From an uncultured Clostridia bacterium (lineage in GTDB: Bacteria > Bacillota > Clostridia > Christensenellales > CAG-314), in assembly GCA_947628135.1 (NCBI GenBank), contig CANQYT010000001.1, positions 1 to 64,000 on the forward strand: a stretch of DNA of 64,000 bases. The letters are read 5' to 3'. How positions within the stretch are numbered: position 1 is the stretch's first letter; each line of letters begins with the position of its first letter. A program made the translations under genes and the position numbers. Positions 7,858-15,395 of this stretch are shown here, piece by piece. Under the pieces are notes generated by a model. The model did not search any database, was not told where the DNA came from, and saw only the letters and a program-made list of their open reading frames with translations.

Positions 7858-7980
7858 CTTTCAAGTGCAACACCCAAAGAAGAAGTTCATATAAATCTCC
7901 GATATAATGGTGGTTGTAACAAAACAATTACACGCAAGGAGACTTATATGAACTACCGTCATCTTACCATAGAATGGTAA
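7858..7980 (+). mobile_element. Truncated 5' end of an IS30-family element
   Basis: An ATG at 7949 preceded by AAGGAG encodes MNYRHLTIE, the conserved beginning of IS30-family transposases (typically MNYxHLTIEER), then W and a stop. The rest of the transposase and the right end are absent. The preceding ~90 bases look like an IS left end with promoter-like TATAAT (7905-7910). GTTCATATAAATCTCC (7887-7902) and GGAGACTTATATGAAC (7938-7953) form a 16-bp inverted repeat with one mismatch that would hide the ribosome site and start codon, a plausible brake on transposase synthesis. The left boundary is approximate. Confidence 0.65.
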
Positions 7981-8012
7981 ATCTTTTAGAGAAATTGCCG
8001 TTTTGTCGGCTG

Positions 8013-9329
8013 TCAACTCAAATTCTTTTTCTTTGATTTCGACCTCGGGCAGTTTTCCTCCATAAGTTGCGCTTTGTTCTCCAACAGATAGTCGAGGTTT
8101 TCCACCTGTACGCCGAAATGTTTCAGCGTTTCAAGCAGATCGGCGTTGAAAATTATGTGTATGTCGTGTTCCAATTCCGCGCCGTTGTGCAATGTGACCG
8201 TTTTTTCCAGACGGCTTTTTATCACTATGAACAGCGGACGGTTTTGGGGACGGTAGTAGGGTACGGCTTCTAAGTTCAATTCTTCGTAAGTCAATTCGCA
8301 CATATTGTGTACGCCTTCGGGAGAGTCCCCGCCTTCCCCGAAAACCTCGTTCGCCGTGGGTGCAAGTCCCTCGCTGTCCGGATCTTCATCGAAAAGTACA
8401 ACTCCTTTTTCGGTAAAGTCGCACAGTAAACCGCTTGCGCCGTCGCAGTAACGATGAGGAAACGCTTTACGTTGCGCAAGCAATCTTTCTTGCATTTCTT
8501 TCGCCCGTTTCCGCAATATGCCGCCGACGTGTTCGTCATAGGAATGGAAAGGATAGTGTTCGGCGTAGTCCTCGCGTTCTTTTTTGGGTAGGTAAACCAA
8601 CGTATATACCATCAGTCCAACCGACGCTGCGGCAAACAGCGTACACAGAACGATTGCGACAATGATCGTGGCAAGTTCGCTTCCCACCGTGCCGACGATG
8701 CACAGCGCAATGCAAAAAGCAAGAGTTATTGTGAGGTATGCGATAAGTAGCCAATAGTTTTTTCGGTACAGCGGTCCACAGGGTTGCACGAAAAGTACGG
8801 ATTCGCACAGAACGTGCGCAATTTCTTTTTCCACGGTGGGCGGCGTTTTCTTTTGCCAAGCGTAAAGGAGCGCGCTGCCTATCAGGAACAATCCGACTAA
8901 TATCCCGAATATGATGAGCAGTAGAGTGTTTTCCGCTATTTTGTCCTGGATAGTTTGCTCAAAGTCGATCAACGTTTCGTCGCCCTGCTTTATACCCAAT
9001 ACCCAACGGTCGCCGCGCAACTGTTTTTGCGGCAGTATCAAAGTTACCGTTTGCCCCGAAAGAGCGTCCCAATCGTCCATTTTGTCGCGTACGGGTTCGA
9101 CGGTGTAGCGGTTTTCGCCGTCAAGTTCGAGCAGCAACACGTCATCGTCCTCCGTTACCTTTGTCACAGTCCCCGTAACTTCCGTAACCTGCCCGTTCAG
9201 ATTGTTGGCGTTGATGAGCGCGATAGAGACAATGGGCATCGCCAATATAATAGCCAACAAAAACACCACAAACGTCGATGTTTTCAACCGTGCGTAAAAA
9301 GCGTTTACGTCTGAAATTTTGTTTTGCAT
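8013..9329 (-). CDS. Membrane protein of unknown function (438 aa)
   Basis: Predicted membrane segments lie near residues 16-38, 135-157, 193-213 and 222-246. Residues 45-130 between the first two form a beta-rich domain (repeated VTGTVTKV / LLLELDG pattern, then a Val/Thr strand) that looks like an OB-type fold and would lie outside the cell. The last ~190 residues are soluble and probably cytoplasmic, with an acidic patch around VLFDEDPDSEG. I recognise no named family. The ATG lies inside the 3' end of the upstream HAD gene (25-base overlap), so the two are co-transcribed and probably translationally coupled. Confidence 0.85.
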   Translation of the reverse strand: MQNKISDVNAFYARLKTSTFVVFLLAIILAMPIVSIALINANNLNGQVTEVTGTVTKVTEDDDVLLLELDGENRYTVEPVRDKMDDWDALSGQTVTLILPQKQLRGDRWVLGIKQGDETLIDFEQTIQDKIAENTLLLIIFGILVGLFLIGSALLYAWQKKTPPTVEKEIAHVLCESVLFVQPCGPLYRKNYWLLIAYLTITLAFCIALCIVGTVGSELATIIVAIVLCTLFAAASVGLMVYTLVYLPKKEREDYAEHYPFHSYDEHVGGILRKRAKEMQERLLAQRKAFPHRYCDGASGLLCDFTEKGVVLFDEDPDSEGLAPTANEVFGEGGDSPEGVHNMCELTYEELNLEAVPYYRPQNRPLFIVIKSRLEKTVTLHNGAELEHDIHIIFNADLLETLKHFGVQVENLDYLLENKAQLMEENCPRSKSKKKNLS

Positions 9330-9976
9330 AGTTCTCGTATCCTTTGCAAAGTGAGATTTTCAAAGTTTTCTATCGTCGGTGCGAGTTGGGTGAAATACGA
9401 TTGCACCCCTACCACGCGCATATCGGCGGCTATCGCGCCTTGAATTCCGTTTATCGAGTCCTCAAACACGACGCACTGATGTTTGGGTACGTCAAGTTTG
9501 TTTGCCGTGTACAAAAATATATCGGGATTCGGCTTGTACGGCAAATTTGCATCCCCGTCCACAAACAGGTCGAATAAATCGTACAAACCGAGTCTTTCGG
9601 CAACTTTGTGGCTGGACGAACTTGCGGAAGCGACGGCGCATTTAACCCCTTGCGATTTTATATCGCGTACAAAATCTATCAGCCCGGGGGTAATATCTTT
9701 TTGCGACAGATGAGACAACGCCGCGGCGGCGTGTTGTTCTCTCAAACGCGAGTAGTGCGCAAGGTCCTCTTCGGTGAACGTTTTGCCCGCCTTTTGAAAC
9801 AGGTATGGTATGACTTTCCTCCGCCCCGCGCTTTTGAACGGCGCATACTCCTCGTAGGTAAATTCCACGCCCAATTCGTCCGCAAGCCATTGCCAAGCGC
9901 GGTGGTGGTATTTTTCACTGTCGACGATCACTCCGTCGAAGTCGAAAATACACGCCTTTATCTCATCGCAACTCAT
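9305..9976 (-). CDS. HAD hydrolase, beta-phosphoglucomutase-like
   Basis: A 223-aa HAD-superfamily phosphatase/mutase with a C1-type cap. Motif I is DFDGVIVDS (D11 nucleophile, D13 acid/base), motif II the Ser/Thr of VASASS, motif III K in YKPNPDIFLY, and motif IV VVFEDS. The cap follows motif I (residues ~16-85). KPxP, EDSxxGxxA and GRRK in the cap fit the beta-phosphoglucomutase/PgmB branch, but generic sugar-phosphate phosphatases look similar. The mRNA may be leaderless: TTGCAA, 16 bp, TAAAAT ends 6 bases before ATG and no ribosome site is seen. It overlaps the membrane-protein gene downstream. Confidence 0.85.
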   Translation of the reverse strand: MSCDEIKACIFDFDGVIVDSEKYHHRAWQWLADELGVEFTYEEYAPFKSAGRRKVIPYLFQKAGKTFTEEDLAHYSRLREQHAAAALSHLSQKDITPGLIDFVRDIKSQGVKCAVASASSSSHKVAERLGLYDLFDLFVDGDANLPYKPNPDIFLYTANKLDVPKHQCVVFEDSINGIQGAIAADMRVVGVQSYFTQLAPTIENFENLTLQRIRELCKTKFQT

Positions 9977-10366
9977 AGTGTAATTTTAGCATATTGCGGG
10001 GGACTTTGCAAGTCTGCGGATACAATATGACAGTCGTCATCTATCAACTTTGTCAATGTCGAACAGGCGTTGATTTCGCGTTGCAATCGCTCTCGGACGA
10101 AACGGAATAAGAATTTACAAATTTTATCCTGTCTACCGCCTTGTCGTATATTCCGCGGACTTTTTTTTGGTGTTGCACTTGAAAATAAAATACGCTTGTT
10201 CAAAGTATCGTTAGGTCGTTCGTTCCGTTGCTCGGCGTTTTGATATACTCAAAGGTGAGTTGTGATATATTGTTTAATCATCAAGCACAAGGAAGGCGAG
10301 GGCTGTTTGTCCTCGTCTTTTGCATAGAAAAGATAAACCTATCTCGGTTCGAATTAGGTTGATCGT
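9977..10366. other. Intergenic region with one hairpin
   Basis: No gene supported. A stem-loop (GCGAGG/CCTCGT, about 10298-10318) followed by TTTTGC could be a plus-strand terminator with no recognisable gene before it; a small RNA starting near 10250 is possible but unsupported. The promoter of the HAD gene lies at the left end. Confidence 0.4.
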
Positions 10367-10563
10367 GTGCGGGATGTGAGACTTGTCTCCCCGATGGGGA
10401 GTAAGCGAAGCGAAGCGGAGCGCTACATTATTTCATTCTGGAACATACACAAACGAAAAGGCGACGAGTAAAAAGGAGCGAATGAAAAGGACGCGCTTTT
10501 GCACGTCCTTTACGTTGCGACTAAAAAACGAAGTCGCCGCAATGGTGCGGGATGTGAGACTTG
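10367..10563. mobile_element. Small tRNA-3'-end insertion element, copy 1
   Basis: GTGCGGGATGTGAGACTTG, the last 19 bases of the adjacent tRNA-Leu(AAG) read on the plus strand, occurs at 10367-10385 and again inside the intact gene at 10545-10563. The 159 bases between them share motifs in the same order with the sequence between the repeats at tRNA-Arg (41002-41212): AGCGAAGCGA (10404-10413), GCTACATTATTTC (10422-10434), an inner hairpin AAAGGACG/CGTCCTTT (10486-10493/10504-10511), a right-end hairpin GCGACT/AGTCGC (10517-10522/10532-10537) and GGCGAC/GTCGCC enclosing them. It has no credible ORF, so it would depend on a recombinase supplied in trans. Confidence 0.65.
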
Positions 10564-10625
10564 AACTCACACGGTCTCCCATACGCCCCTTAAACGCACG
10601 CGTCTGCCTGTTCCGCCAATCCCGC
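10543..10625 (-). tRNA. tRNA-Leu, probable anticodon AAG
   Basis: Minus strand: acceptor GCGGGAT (from 10625) pairs with ATCCCGC; CCA is encoded at 10543-10545; a long variable arm is present. With loop TTAAGGG and a 5-bp stem the anticodon is AAG (CUU codons), with G at position 37 as usual for xAG leucine tRNAs. A UAA reading would leave a mismatch in the stem. Confidence 0.9.
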
Positions 10626-10636
10626 ATTGCTCTCTT

Positions 10637-10665
10637 ATGATAGTTTATAGTTGCAAATTTGTCAA
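10637..10665 (-). promoter_or_regulatory. Promoter of tRNA-Leu(AAG)
   Basis: Minus strand: TTGACA (10660-10665), 17-bp spacer, TATCAT (10637-10642); the tRNA starts 12 bases beyond. Confidence 0.75.
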
Positions 10666-10762
10666 CCGTTTTGCCGCAACTTTCTGAAATAGTTGCTCGG
10701 CATAATCTTCCGAATTGACAACTTATGCCCGAAATGTCATCACGCACGAATTTGCCGCCGCA

Positions 10763-10791
10763 AATGAAACAAGCGCCGTTGTGCGGCGCTC
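10763..10791 (-). terminator. Terminator of the DUF4364 gene
   Basis: AGCGCCG (10772-10778) pairs with CGGCGCT (10784-10790). On the minus strand it is followed by TTGTTTCATTT and overlaps the stop codon region of the gene. Confidence 0.75.
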
Positions 10792-11326
10792 AGTCTATCA
10801 AAGTGTCGGAAATTTTACTGTAAACGGCGGGGGCTTTTTCCGCCCAAGTGCGCTCGATGTATTTGGCAATGTTGCGCGTCATCACGTTCAGTTTCACTTC
10901 CAAAGTCGTCTTTGTGGGTTCTACTATTTTCAGAATAACGTCGTAACTGCCGTCGGGGCACTTCTCGTAAGTAGCAACGTAGTCCTGCCGTCTGCGGTAG
11001 TCTATTCGCTTGTGTTTGATGTCGTCTGCTATCAACTGTCTGACGCTGCTGGGTATGCGCGTATAAAAGTTTTTCAGACACCATCTGCCCTCGGCGGTAA
11101 GGTCGTACAGTTCGTCTCCGCCGCCCATTGGCACGCTTTTGTACACAAAGCCGTTCTGGACTACGTCGTAAAGAGTCTGTTTGCAATTGGTAAAATCTAT
11201 CCAATTGTTTTTGTAGCTGCAAAGGTCCAAGATGGTGGCTTCCGTCAAAGCCGTTTCCATCTTGTCGAATACGAACAAAAGTATCAGTTTGTTCAGCGTG
11301 CTGTCTTGTGTGATACCTGCTTGCAT
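10790..11326 (-). CDS. DUF4364 family protein
   Basis: A 178-aa protein. The first ~90 residues look like a winged-helix unit: a hydrophobic helix NKLILLFVFDKM, a second helix ending NNWIDFTNCKQTLYDVVQNGF, then a wing with YDLTAEGRWCLKNF. This matches the DUF4364 family widespread in Clostridia, thought to be DNA-binding-like but without known target. The C-terminal half is a small beta domain. Ribosome site GAGAGG lies 6-8 bases before ATG. Its promoter faces the divergent gene at 11501. Confidence 0.8.
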   Translation of the reverse strand: MQAGITQDSTLNKLILLFVFDKMETALTEATILDLCSYKNNWIDFTNCKQTLYDVVQNGFVYKSVPMGGGDELYDLTAEGRWCLKNFYTRIPSSVRQLIADDIKHKRIDYRRRQDYVATYEKCPDGSYDVILKIVEPTKTTLEVKLNVMTRNIAKYIERTWAEKAPAVYSKISDTLID

Positions 11327-11352
11327 AGCTACCTCTCTTTGCTAACCAATTC

Positions 11353-11381
11353 AGTATACACTAAAACTTGTTTTTCCACAA
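11353..11381 (-). promoter_or_regulatory. Promoter of the DUF4364 gene
   Basis: Minus strand: TTGTGG (11376-11381), 17-bp spacer, TATACT (11353-11358), 26 bases before the ATG. Confidence 0.65.
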
Positions 11382-11500
11382 GAGTTTTCAACGTTTTTAC
11401 GCAAAAATACTTCCAAAAATATGTCCGATGTGTTAAACTAATACCACACGTAGGCGTTCCGACGGGACAGCCGAACGAACTGCATTTTGTTGGAGATGTT

Positions 11501-12250
11501 ATGGGTACGCAGGAAATAGCCGATTTTACCGAAAGCGTCAACACGCTGATAGAGGGCAAACTTATTTTGATAGACAAGCACGTTGCGCAAGTACTCAAAT
11601 GCGTTGCCGCGTCTCCTACGCTGTGCGCCGTTTTGTCCGATACGGTCAAGACAATGTCCTATCCTACGGAGTTTTCCCGCGCGCGAGTCACGTGGACGCG
11701 TTCCGACGGGATGGTGGAGTGCTCTCTCAAATTGCCGCAGGATCGCGCTCGTTTGTTTGCGTTCGTCGTTTGTTTGCTTACCGAAGTGGATTCGGGTCGC
11801 CGCAACATTCTTGACTTTGTCAAAGAGTACTACAACGCAGGCGACAACGACGGCAGTTACACGCGTTTTGCCGAGGAGGTACTTAAACCTTTCAAGAAAG
11901 CAGGCGAAGCGTTGCTGAGCGATCTCGACCCGGAGGGGCTGAACGGACAGTATGTCGAGCAGGCGGAACGCTTTTTCAAGGCGGAAAAGATATATATCGA
12001 TTCGGCGGCGGCAACTCGTATTTTTGCCGAGATGGATGCTGTCAGGCAGTGTGTTGCGCAGTCCGCGCCCTCTCAAACGGCTTTGTACGAATACAACACT
12101 GCGTCGGAGTATCTCGTAAACGCCGTCTATCTCAAAAATCCGAAAATTATTTCCGTGTCTTTTCTCGCATACAAATATGTCGCCCTCAAATACACTGATA
12201 CTGCGCGGCACGTTCAGTCGATTGCGGAGATATTGAGTAACGTCTTGTAA
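11501..12250 (+). CDS. Hypothetical protein (249 aa)
   Basis: I do not recognise this family. The protein is soluble, without signal peptide or membrane segments, mostly alpha-helical by composition, with a central beta segment around residues 55-80 ([19 protein letters not shown]). I set the start at the ATG at 11501 because GGAG lies 7 bases upstream; upstream in-frame sequence is antisense to DUF4364 and is not coding. It lies 17 bases before cysE on the same strand and is probably co-transcribed with it and degV, but the link in function is unknown. Confidence 0.75.
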   Translation: MGTQEIADFTESVNTLIEGKLILIDKHVAQVLKCVAASPTLCAVLSDTVKTMSYPTEFSRARVTWTRSDGMVECSLKLPQDRARLFAFVVCLLTEVDSGRRNILDFVKEYYNAGDNDGSYTRFAEEVLKPFKKAGEALLSDLDPEGLNGQYVEQAERFFKAEKIYIDSAAATRIFAEMDAVRQCVAQSAPSQTALYEYNTASEYLVNAVYLKNPKIISVSFLAYKYVALKYTDTARHVQSIAEILSNVL

Positions 12251-12267
12251 CGTTTTGCGTTGAAACA

Positions 12268-12864
12268 ATGAGCGAAAAAGTAGGTTTCTTCAAGTCAATA
12301 AAACAGCGCGATCCCGCGGCGCGTAATGCGTTGGAGATATTCTTTCTCTATCCGGGCGTACACGCCGTTATCGGTTACAGGATCTCGCGCTTTTTCTACA
12401 AAATAAAACTCAAATTTATCGCGCGTTTCGTTATGAATTGCACGCGTTTCCGTACGGGTATCGAAATTCACCCTGCGGCTAAGATAGGTAAAAATCTGTT
12501 TATCGATCACGGAATGGGCGTGGTAATAGGCGAAACTGCGGTAATAGGCGACAACTGCACGATATATCAGGGCGCAACGCTGGGCGGTACGGGAAAGGAA
12601 CACAACAAACGTCACCCCACGTTGCTGAACAACGTGATAGTGGGCGCGGGCGCAAAGGTGCTGGGGAACATCACCGTGGGCAACAACGTAAAGATAGGCG
12701 CAAATGCGGTCGTGTTGAAAGACGTGCCCGACGGTTGCACCGTTGTGGGTTTTGGCAGGATAATAAATGCGGATCGCGGTTCGGAATGTACGGAGTGTCC
12801 CGTTGCGGGGCAGTGTTGCGAATCCGCCAACGCTCGCGACGAAAGCGCGACGAAAAACAAGTAA
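12268..12864 (+). CDS. cysE: Serine O-acetyltransferase
   Basis: Acetylates L-serine with acetyl-CoA, the first step of cysteine synthesis in the cytoplasm. The protein has a helical N-terminal part (1-60) and a left-handed beta-helix built of hexapeptide repeats (about 65-165). The active-site segment [16 protein letters not shown] and the loop [13 protein letters not shown] are diagnostic of the short EpsC-type enzyme. At 198 aa it has an unusual Cys-rich tail ([11 protein letters not shown]) that may sense redox state or metal; that is inference. No cysteine synthase gene follows. No clear ribosome site precedes the ATG. Confidence 0.92.
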   Translation: MSEKVGFFKSIKQRDPAARNALEIFFLYPGVHAVIGYRISRFFYKIKLKFIARFVMNCTRFRTGIEIHPAAKIGKNLFIDHGMGVVIGETAVIGDNCTIYQGATLGGTGKEHNKRHPTLLNNVIVGAGAKVLGNITVGNNVKIGANAVVLKDVPDGCTVVGFGRIINADRGSECTECPVAGQCCESANARDESATKNK

Positions 12865-12906
12865 ATTTTTGTGCCGTTCCGACAGGGGCGGATAGTGGAG
12901 GAGAAG

Positions 12907-13764
12907 ATGAAAATAAAGATTTGCGCAGACAGCACCGCGGATCTGTCCCCGGAATTGCTTGCAAAGTACAACGTGGGCACAATGCCGTTGCACGTCAGTT
13001 TGGGAGAAAACGATTATCTCGACGGCGTTACCATTCAGCCGCAGGATATTTACAAGTTCTATGCCGACACCAAGACGCTTCCCAAGTCGGGCGCGCGCAG
13101 TACGCAGGAGTACAAAGAATTTTTCGAAGAGCAGTTCTCCGCCGGCTATGACGCGATAGTTCATTTCTGCATTTCGGCGGAGATGTCAGCCTCGTTTCAG
13201 AATGCCGATCTTGCCGCGAAAGAGTTGAAAAACGTTTACGTGGTGGACAGCAGACAACTTTCTACTGGCATCGGCTTGTTGGTGTTGGACGCGTGCGATA
13301 TGGTTGCGAAAGGTCTTTCCGCAAAGGAAATTTACGAGCGCGAACTTTCCCGTTGCGACGCGGCAAAGTCCTCGTTTATCGTTGATACGCTGGAATTTCT
13401 CTACAAGGGCGGCAGATGTTCGGGACTTGCGTATCTCGGGGCAAATTTGCTTTCCATAAAGCCTTGTCTGGAAGTAAAGGACGGTCGTATCGGTGTGGAA
13501 TCCAAACCCATTGGTAAATACCGCCGCTGCGTAGCCAAATACTGCGAGAATATCCGCAAAAAGATAACCGACCCCGACCCGACGCGCGTTTTCGTAACGC
13601 ACACGCAAATGGACGAAGGTATCGCCGAGGAAGTAATTGCCACTGTCAAGTCTTGGGGATTGTTCGACGAAGTGTTGGAAACTACTGCGGGTTGTACCGT
13701 CACCACGCATTGCGGCGCAAACACGATAGGCATTTTGTACTTCAACGACGGCAAGCACGAGTGA
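12907..13764 (+). CDS. DegV family fatty-acid-binding protein (FakB-like)
   Basis: DegV/FakB proteins bind a fatty acid and present it to the kinase FakA for phosphorylation. Family landmarks are CADSTADLS at residues 5-13, GARSTQ in the fatty-acid loop, SFIVDTLEFLYKGGRCS near 160 and TTHCGANTIGI near the C terminus. The 285-aa length is normal. I chose the ATG at 12907 because GGAGGAGAAG lies directly upstream. No FakA/DhaK-type kinase is visible here. The gene is 42 bases downstream of cysE and probably in the same transcript. Confidence 0.93.
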   Translation: MKIKICADSTADLSPELLAKYNVGTMPLHVSLGENDYLDGVTIQPQDIYKFYADTKTLPKSGARSTQEYKEFFEEQFSAGYDAIVHFCISAEMSASFQNADLAAKELKNVYVVDSRQLSTGIGLLVLDACDMVAKGLSAKEIYERELSRCDAAKSSFIVDTLEFLYKGGRCSGLAYLGANLLSIKPCLEVKDGRIGVESKPIGKYRRCVAKYCENIRKKITDPDPTRVFVTHTQMDEGIAEEVIATVKSWGLFDEVLETTAGCTVTTHCGANTIGILYFNDGKHE

Positions 13765-14614
13765 CAAACCGCGTTGCCGTGCAATACGGCGGCAATGGGA
13801 AATCGAATTGCGTTTTCGGCACTCGCAACGACAAAACAGTAGAGCATTGCCGACGGTTTTCCTGTCTGTCGCAGGTAAACGTCCGACTGCACAATCGCTT
13901 TACAGATAGTGCAGACCTCGAAGCAACTCGAATTTGCGGTATCGCGGCGGTGCAGTGACTTCACGGGAAACTCCCTCGGCGTATTGCCAGCGGTCTCGGG
14001 TTTGGTTTTGCTTGGCGTAATGGCGGCAAAGAGGTACGGTTTTGTCGTTTGCGTAACGAATTTGCATTTGCCGACAGTCGGCGGCGAATGATTGCGAGTA
14101 TGTTTTCGGCATCGGTAAAGCCTATATCGGCGGTTGCAAATGCGGACTATGCTGCGATTCGGTCGGAATAGGGCATTTTGCAACGAAATAAAATTACATT
14201 GAACGGACGGCGGTCACAAATTTGCCGTCCGTTTCGTTTGTCAAACAGGCGTTTGAAAAGTTTATTGAACTTCGTCGTATCTGTTCCGTTCGGTAAAACA
14301 ATTCCGAAAAACTTAGTATTGAATGCAATTTAACTTTCTAAGAGTTGTTTACGTCACGTGTGTACACGTGCGAGATATTCCGTTTGAAAAGAAACAACCT
14401 TTTTGGTGCTGTTTCGCCATTACAATTTTTGGAGATTATTTCAGATTGGTGACTATGGTCTGTCTGCACGTCGGCATCCGTTTTCTCGAATTATTGTTTT
14501 CATCGTTGTTCTGCGTAACTTAAAGAATCGCGCAGTTTCCCTTTCGCAAATGCAATTGAAAAAAAGTTTTCGTCTTGTTTGCAAGTGAGCGCGTGCTTGC
14601 GCATAAAATAGCGT
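13765..14614. other. 850-bp region without supported genes
   Basis: Several overlapping ORFs exist on both strands, but none has a ribosome site or recognisable product; the longest minus-strand one runs into degV antisense. An inverted repeat lies at 14202-14233. The sequence could be a decayed gene (13780-14170) but I cannot identify it. The promoter of the secreted-protein gene lies at the right end. Confidence 0.4.
14202..14240 (+). terminator. Strong hairpin in gene-poor region
   Basis: AACGGACGGC (14202-14211) pairs with GCCGTCCGTT (14224-14233), followed by TCGTTTG. It could terminate transcripts arriving from degV or from a decayed gene. Confidence 0.55.
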
Positions 14615-15082
14615 ATGTTCAAAACAACGTTGAAAAGCGTAGCGGTGGCGCTGTCGATTTTGGCGGCGGTGATGACGGCGCTGACAGTTGCCGACGGAGT
14701 AAGAAACGTTTCCGCAACGGCAAAATCTACCTGCATAAAGGTCACGGTGGTGGATCTCGACGGGATAGCGGTACACAATGCCGAGGTGACGGTGGAGGGG
14801 AAAAGTTTCTTTACCGACAACAAGGGCATTTCTCCCTCAATCGACATCGAGACGCTGTCAAATTGCTACGACAGCGCCGTTTCGGAATGGGGAACGGTAA
14901 CCGTACGAGTTGCGGCGGAGGGCTTTGTTCCGTCGTTTGTTTTCAACTGCGTTGTGTACAGGGACGACACTCGCCGCCTGACGGTGCGCCTTTATCCGAG
15001 CGACGGCAGCGAGTTACCTTACGTGTGCTATGTGGAATCTCCTCCCGACGACTACGTCCGAGGTTTGTTTGAAAAAGGTTGA
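14615..15082 (+). CDS. Exported protein with a carboxypeptidase-regulatory-like domain
   Basis: A 155-aa protein with an N-terminal signal or anchor helix (residues 8-33, ending NVSATA). Residues ~40-125 look like a beta-sandwich of the carboxypeptidase regulatory-like type: IKVTVVDLDGIAVHNAEVTVEG is the usual first strand-turn-strand, followed by an FTDNKG turn. Such domains mediate protein or sugar contact on the cell surface. Only one unit is present and no catalytic domain. No ribosome site is visible; TAAAAT ends 5 bases before the ATG, which suggests a leaderless message. It stands alone between gene-poor regions. Confidence 0.7.
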   Translation: MFKTTLKSVAVALSILAAVMTALTVADGVRNVSATAKSTCIKVTVVDLDGIAVHNAEVTVEGKSFFTDNKGISPSIDIETLSNCYDSAVSEWGTVTVRVAAEGFVPSFVFNCVVYRDDTRRLTVRLYPSDGSELPYVCYVESPPDDYVRGLFEKG

Positions 15083-15395
15083 GCGAACAGGTCGGCTTGT
15101 AGCGTAGCGTTGTGGTAGTTGTGCTGTTTTTACCTTTTGCGCAGCGGGTTTCTTTCAACTTGTATGTTTTTGCGCGTTTTGTATAATACTATTTCACACA
15201 TAGTATCTTTTGTGCGCCATTTTTGGGCTGAAATGCCGTTTTTACCGCTTTTTGAAAGATAAATTATTTTCTTTTTTTGCCTCGCAACAGTACACAAGCA
15301 ATATATTTTATGTTAGAATATTGAATATATAGGTGTGCCGCCCTGCGCGTTAAAGCGAGAGCGTTTACAAAGAGAAATTGCAAAGAGGTTTTTTT
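15083..15395. other. Intergenic region with palindrome and GH3 control region
   Basis: TACTAT-ttcacac-ATAGTA (about 15186-15204) closely matches a palindrome downstream of the ABC-F gene (24958-24976). Just before the GH3 gene, TTTGTAAACGCTCTCGCTTT (minus reading of about 15354-15373) holds a TGTAAACG half-site typical of LacI/CcpA-type operators. AT-rich TATATTTTATGTTAGAATATTG around 15303-15325 probably contains the promoter. No gene. Confidence 0.4.

Noticed and set aside
10383..10640. Plus-strand 85-codon ORF across the tRNA-Leu(AAG) element
   Set aside because: Its second half is simply the complement of the tRNA gene, a common false annotation. The similar ORF at 41131-41346 over tRNA-Arg is rejected for the same reason.
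13401..14183. Minus-strand 260-codon ORF
   Set aside because: Half of it is antisense to degV, the rest has no ribosome site or domain.
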